Shown here: positions 4,441-5,000 of the stretch, in pieces
Position numbering within the stretch: the stretch's first letter is position 1
How the letters are laid out: each line of letters begins with the position of its first letter
DNA from: Methanoregula sp.
Lineage (GTDB): Archaea; Halobacteriota; Methanomicrobia; Methanomicrobiales; Methanospirillaceae
DNA: 5,000 nt
NCBI GenBank assembly: GCA_028705545.1
Contig: JAQWDG010000144.1
Location: 1-5,000 of the forward strand
Direction of reading: 5' to 3'
Program-made: the position numbers and the translations under genes
The notes under the pieces: generated by a model
Databases searched by the model: none
What the model saw: the letters and a program-made list of their open reading frames with translations, nothing else
Told to the model about the DNA's origin: nothing

Positions 4441-5000
4441 TTACATCCGGACCCTGACGTTCCGGCCCTCGATGGTGAGCCGGTCTTCGCAGAAGAGGCG
4501 GACTGCCTCGGGGAGTGCGATGTGCTCCTGGATGAGAATGCGGTTTGCAAGCGTATCCTCGTCGTCGTCGTCCATTACCCGGACGCAGCGCTGGAGGATG
4601 ATCGGGCCGCCGTCGAGGCTCTCGTCAACGAAGTGCACGGTGCATCCGGCCACCTTGACCCCGTACTCCAGTGCCTGCCGCTGCGCGTGGAGGCCGGTGA
4701 AACTGGGAAGCAGCGCCGGGTGGATGTTTACCATCTTCCCGGCATATTCCCGGACAATTGCCGAACCGAGGATCCGCATGTACCCGGCGAGCACCACGAG
4801 GTCGGGCTTTGTCTCTTTGAGCGCTGCAAGGAGCGCCTGCTCGTAGCGTTCACGGGTTTCGTACGCACCGTAATCGACGACAACGACCGGGATTTTCGCG
4901 GCAGTTGCCCGCTCGATTGCATAGGCTTTCGGGTTATCGGTGACAAGCGCCACGCATTCTGCAGGAATTGCCCCGCGCTCAAGCGCCCCGATGATGGCCT
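4441..5000 (-). CDS. purN: Phosphoribosylglycinamide formyltransferase (GAR transformylase), N-terminus missing
   Basis: The frame is open from the window edge to the TAA at 4441-4443, with 185 complete visible codons. PurN transfers a formyl group to glycinamide ribonucleotide in the third step of purine synthesis. The catalytic triad is intact: N and H in VNIHPALLPSFTGLHAQRQAL (visible residues 91 and 93) and D in VDESLDGGPII (129). These correspond to N106, H108 and D144 of the E. coli enzyme. Counting back, the visible part begins at the equivalent of E. coli residue 16 (the AII after the SNLQ of the phosphate-binding loop), so about 15 residues lie beyond the window and the whole would be about 200 residues. 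A GTG at 4951-4953 reads as a possible start but is an internal valine (CVALVTDNP). The cofactor in this organism is not shown by the sequence. It is probably transcribed separately from rnp4. Confidence 0.95.
   Translation of the reverse strand, partial: AIIGALERGAIPAECVALVTDNPKAYAIERATAAKIPVVVVDYGAYETRERYEQALLAALKETKPDLVVLAGYMRILGSAIVREYAGKMVNIHPALLPSFTGLHAQRQALEYGVKVAGCTVHFVDESLDGGPIILQRCVRVMDDDDEDTLANRILIQEHIALPEAVRLFCEDRLTIEGRNVRVRM

Noticed and set aside
4951..4953. GTG as the start of purN
   Set aside because: The frame continues upstream to the window edge with residues that fit PurN (AIIGALERG...), and this GTG encodes the internal valine before ALVTDNP.

Overview
The window looks like chromosomal DNA from a GC-rich euryarchaeon. 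The gene set is diagnostic of Archaea: ribosomal proteins L39e, L31e, L18Ae and S19e, aIF6, RNase P component 4, a PDCD5-family protein, archaeal TATA boxes, and T-rich stretches after stop codons. A methanogen of the Methanomicrobiales type is my guess from protein flavour and base composition; the sequence alone does not prove it.

Layout. Bases 1-653 (+) hold the 3' part of a six-helix membrane protein of the CcdA/DsbD family. It converges on a long minus-strand block that fills the rest of the window. Between them (654-782) is a non-coding stretch with hairpins and a T-rich terminator. Reading the minus strand in transcription order (high to low coordinates): purN (GAR transformylase, N-terminus cut by the window edge), rnp4 (RNase P Rpp21-like subunit), a YhbY/CRM-domain RNA-binding protein, rps19e, a PDCD5-family protein, a PP-loop ATP pyrophosphatase-like protein, rpl39e, rpl31e, aIF6 and rpl18a (LX).

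Three transcription blocks are suggested. purN ends before a TATA-like element that probably drives rnp4-yhbY, which overlap by 17 bases and end at a T-rich tract. A clear BRE/TATA element then starts the rps19e-to-rpl18a operon. Within it genes are separated by 40 bases or less, mostly by 4-5 bases, or overlap by one base, and most have a Shine-Dalgarno sequence 7-9 bases from the start. The operon ends at a stem-loop plus T-tract after rpl18a.

Functionally the minus block is a translation cluster: 60S-like ribosomal proteins, the anti-association factor aIF6, a small-subunit maturation protein (S19e), a tRNA 5'-end maturation subunit (RNP4), a ribosome-assembly-type RNA-binding protein (YhbY), and a PP-loop enzyme that may be a tRNA-modification protein. 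No mobile element, CRISPR array, tRNA or rRNA was seen. The region is mostly conserved housekeeping DNA. The oddest items are the rearranged cysteines of the CcdA-like protein, the PP-loop enzyme of unassigned function, and the lysine-rich tail of S19e.
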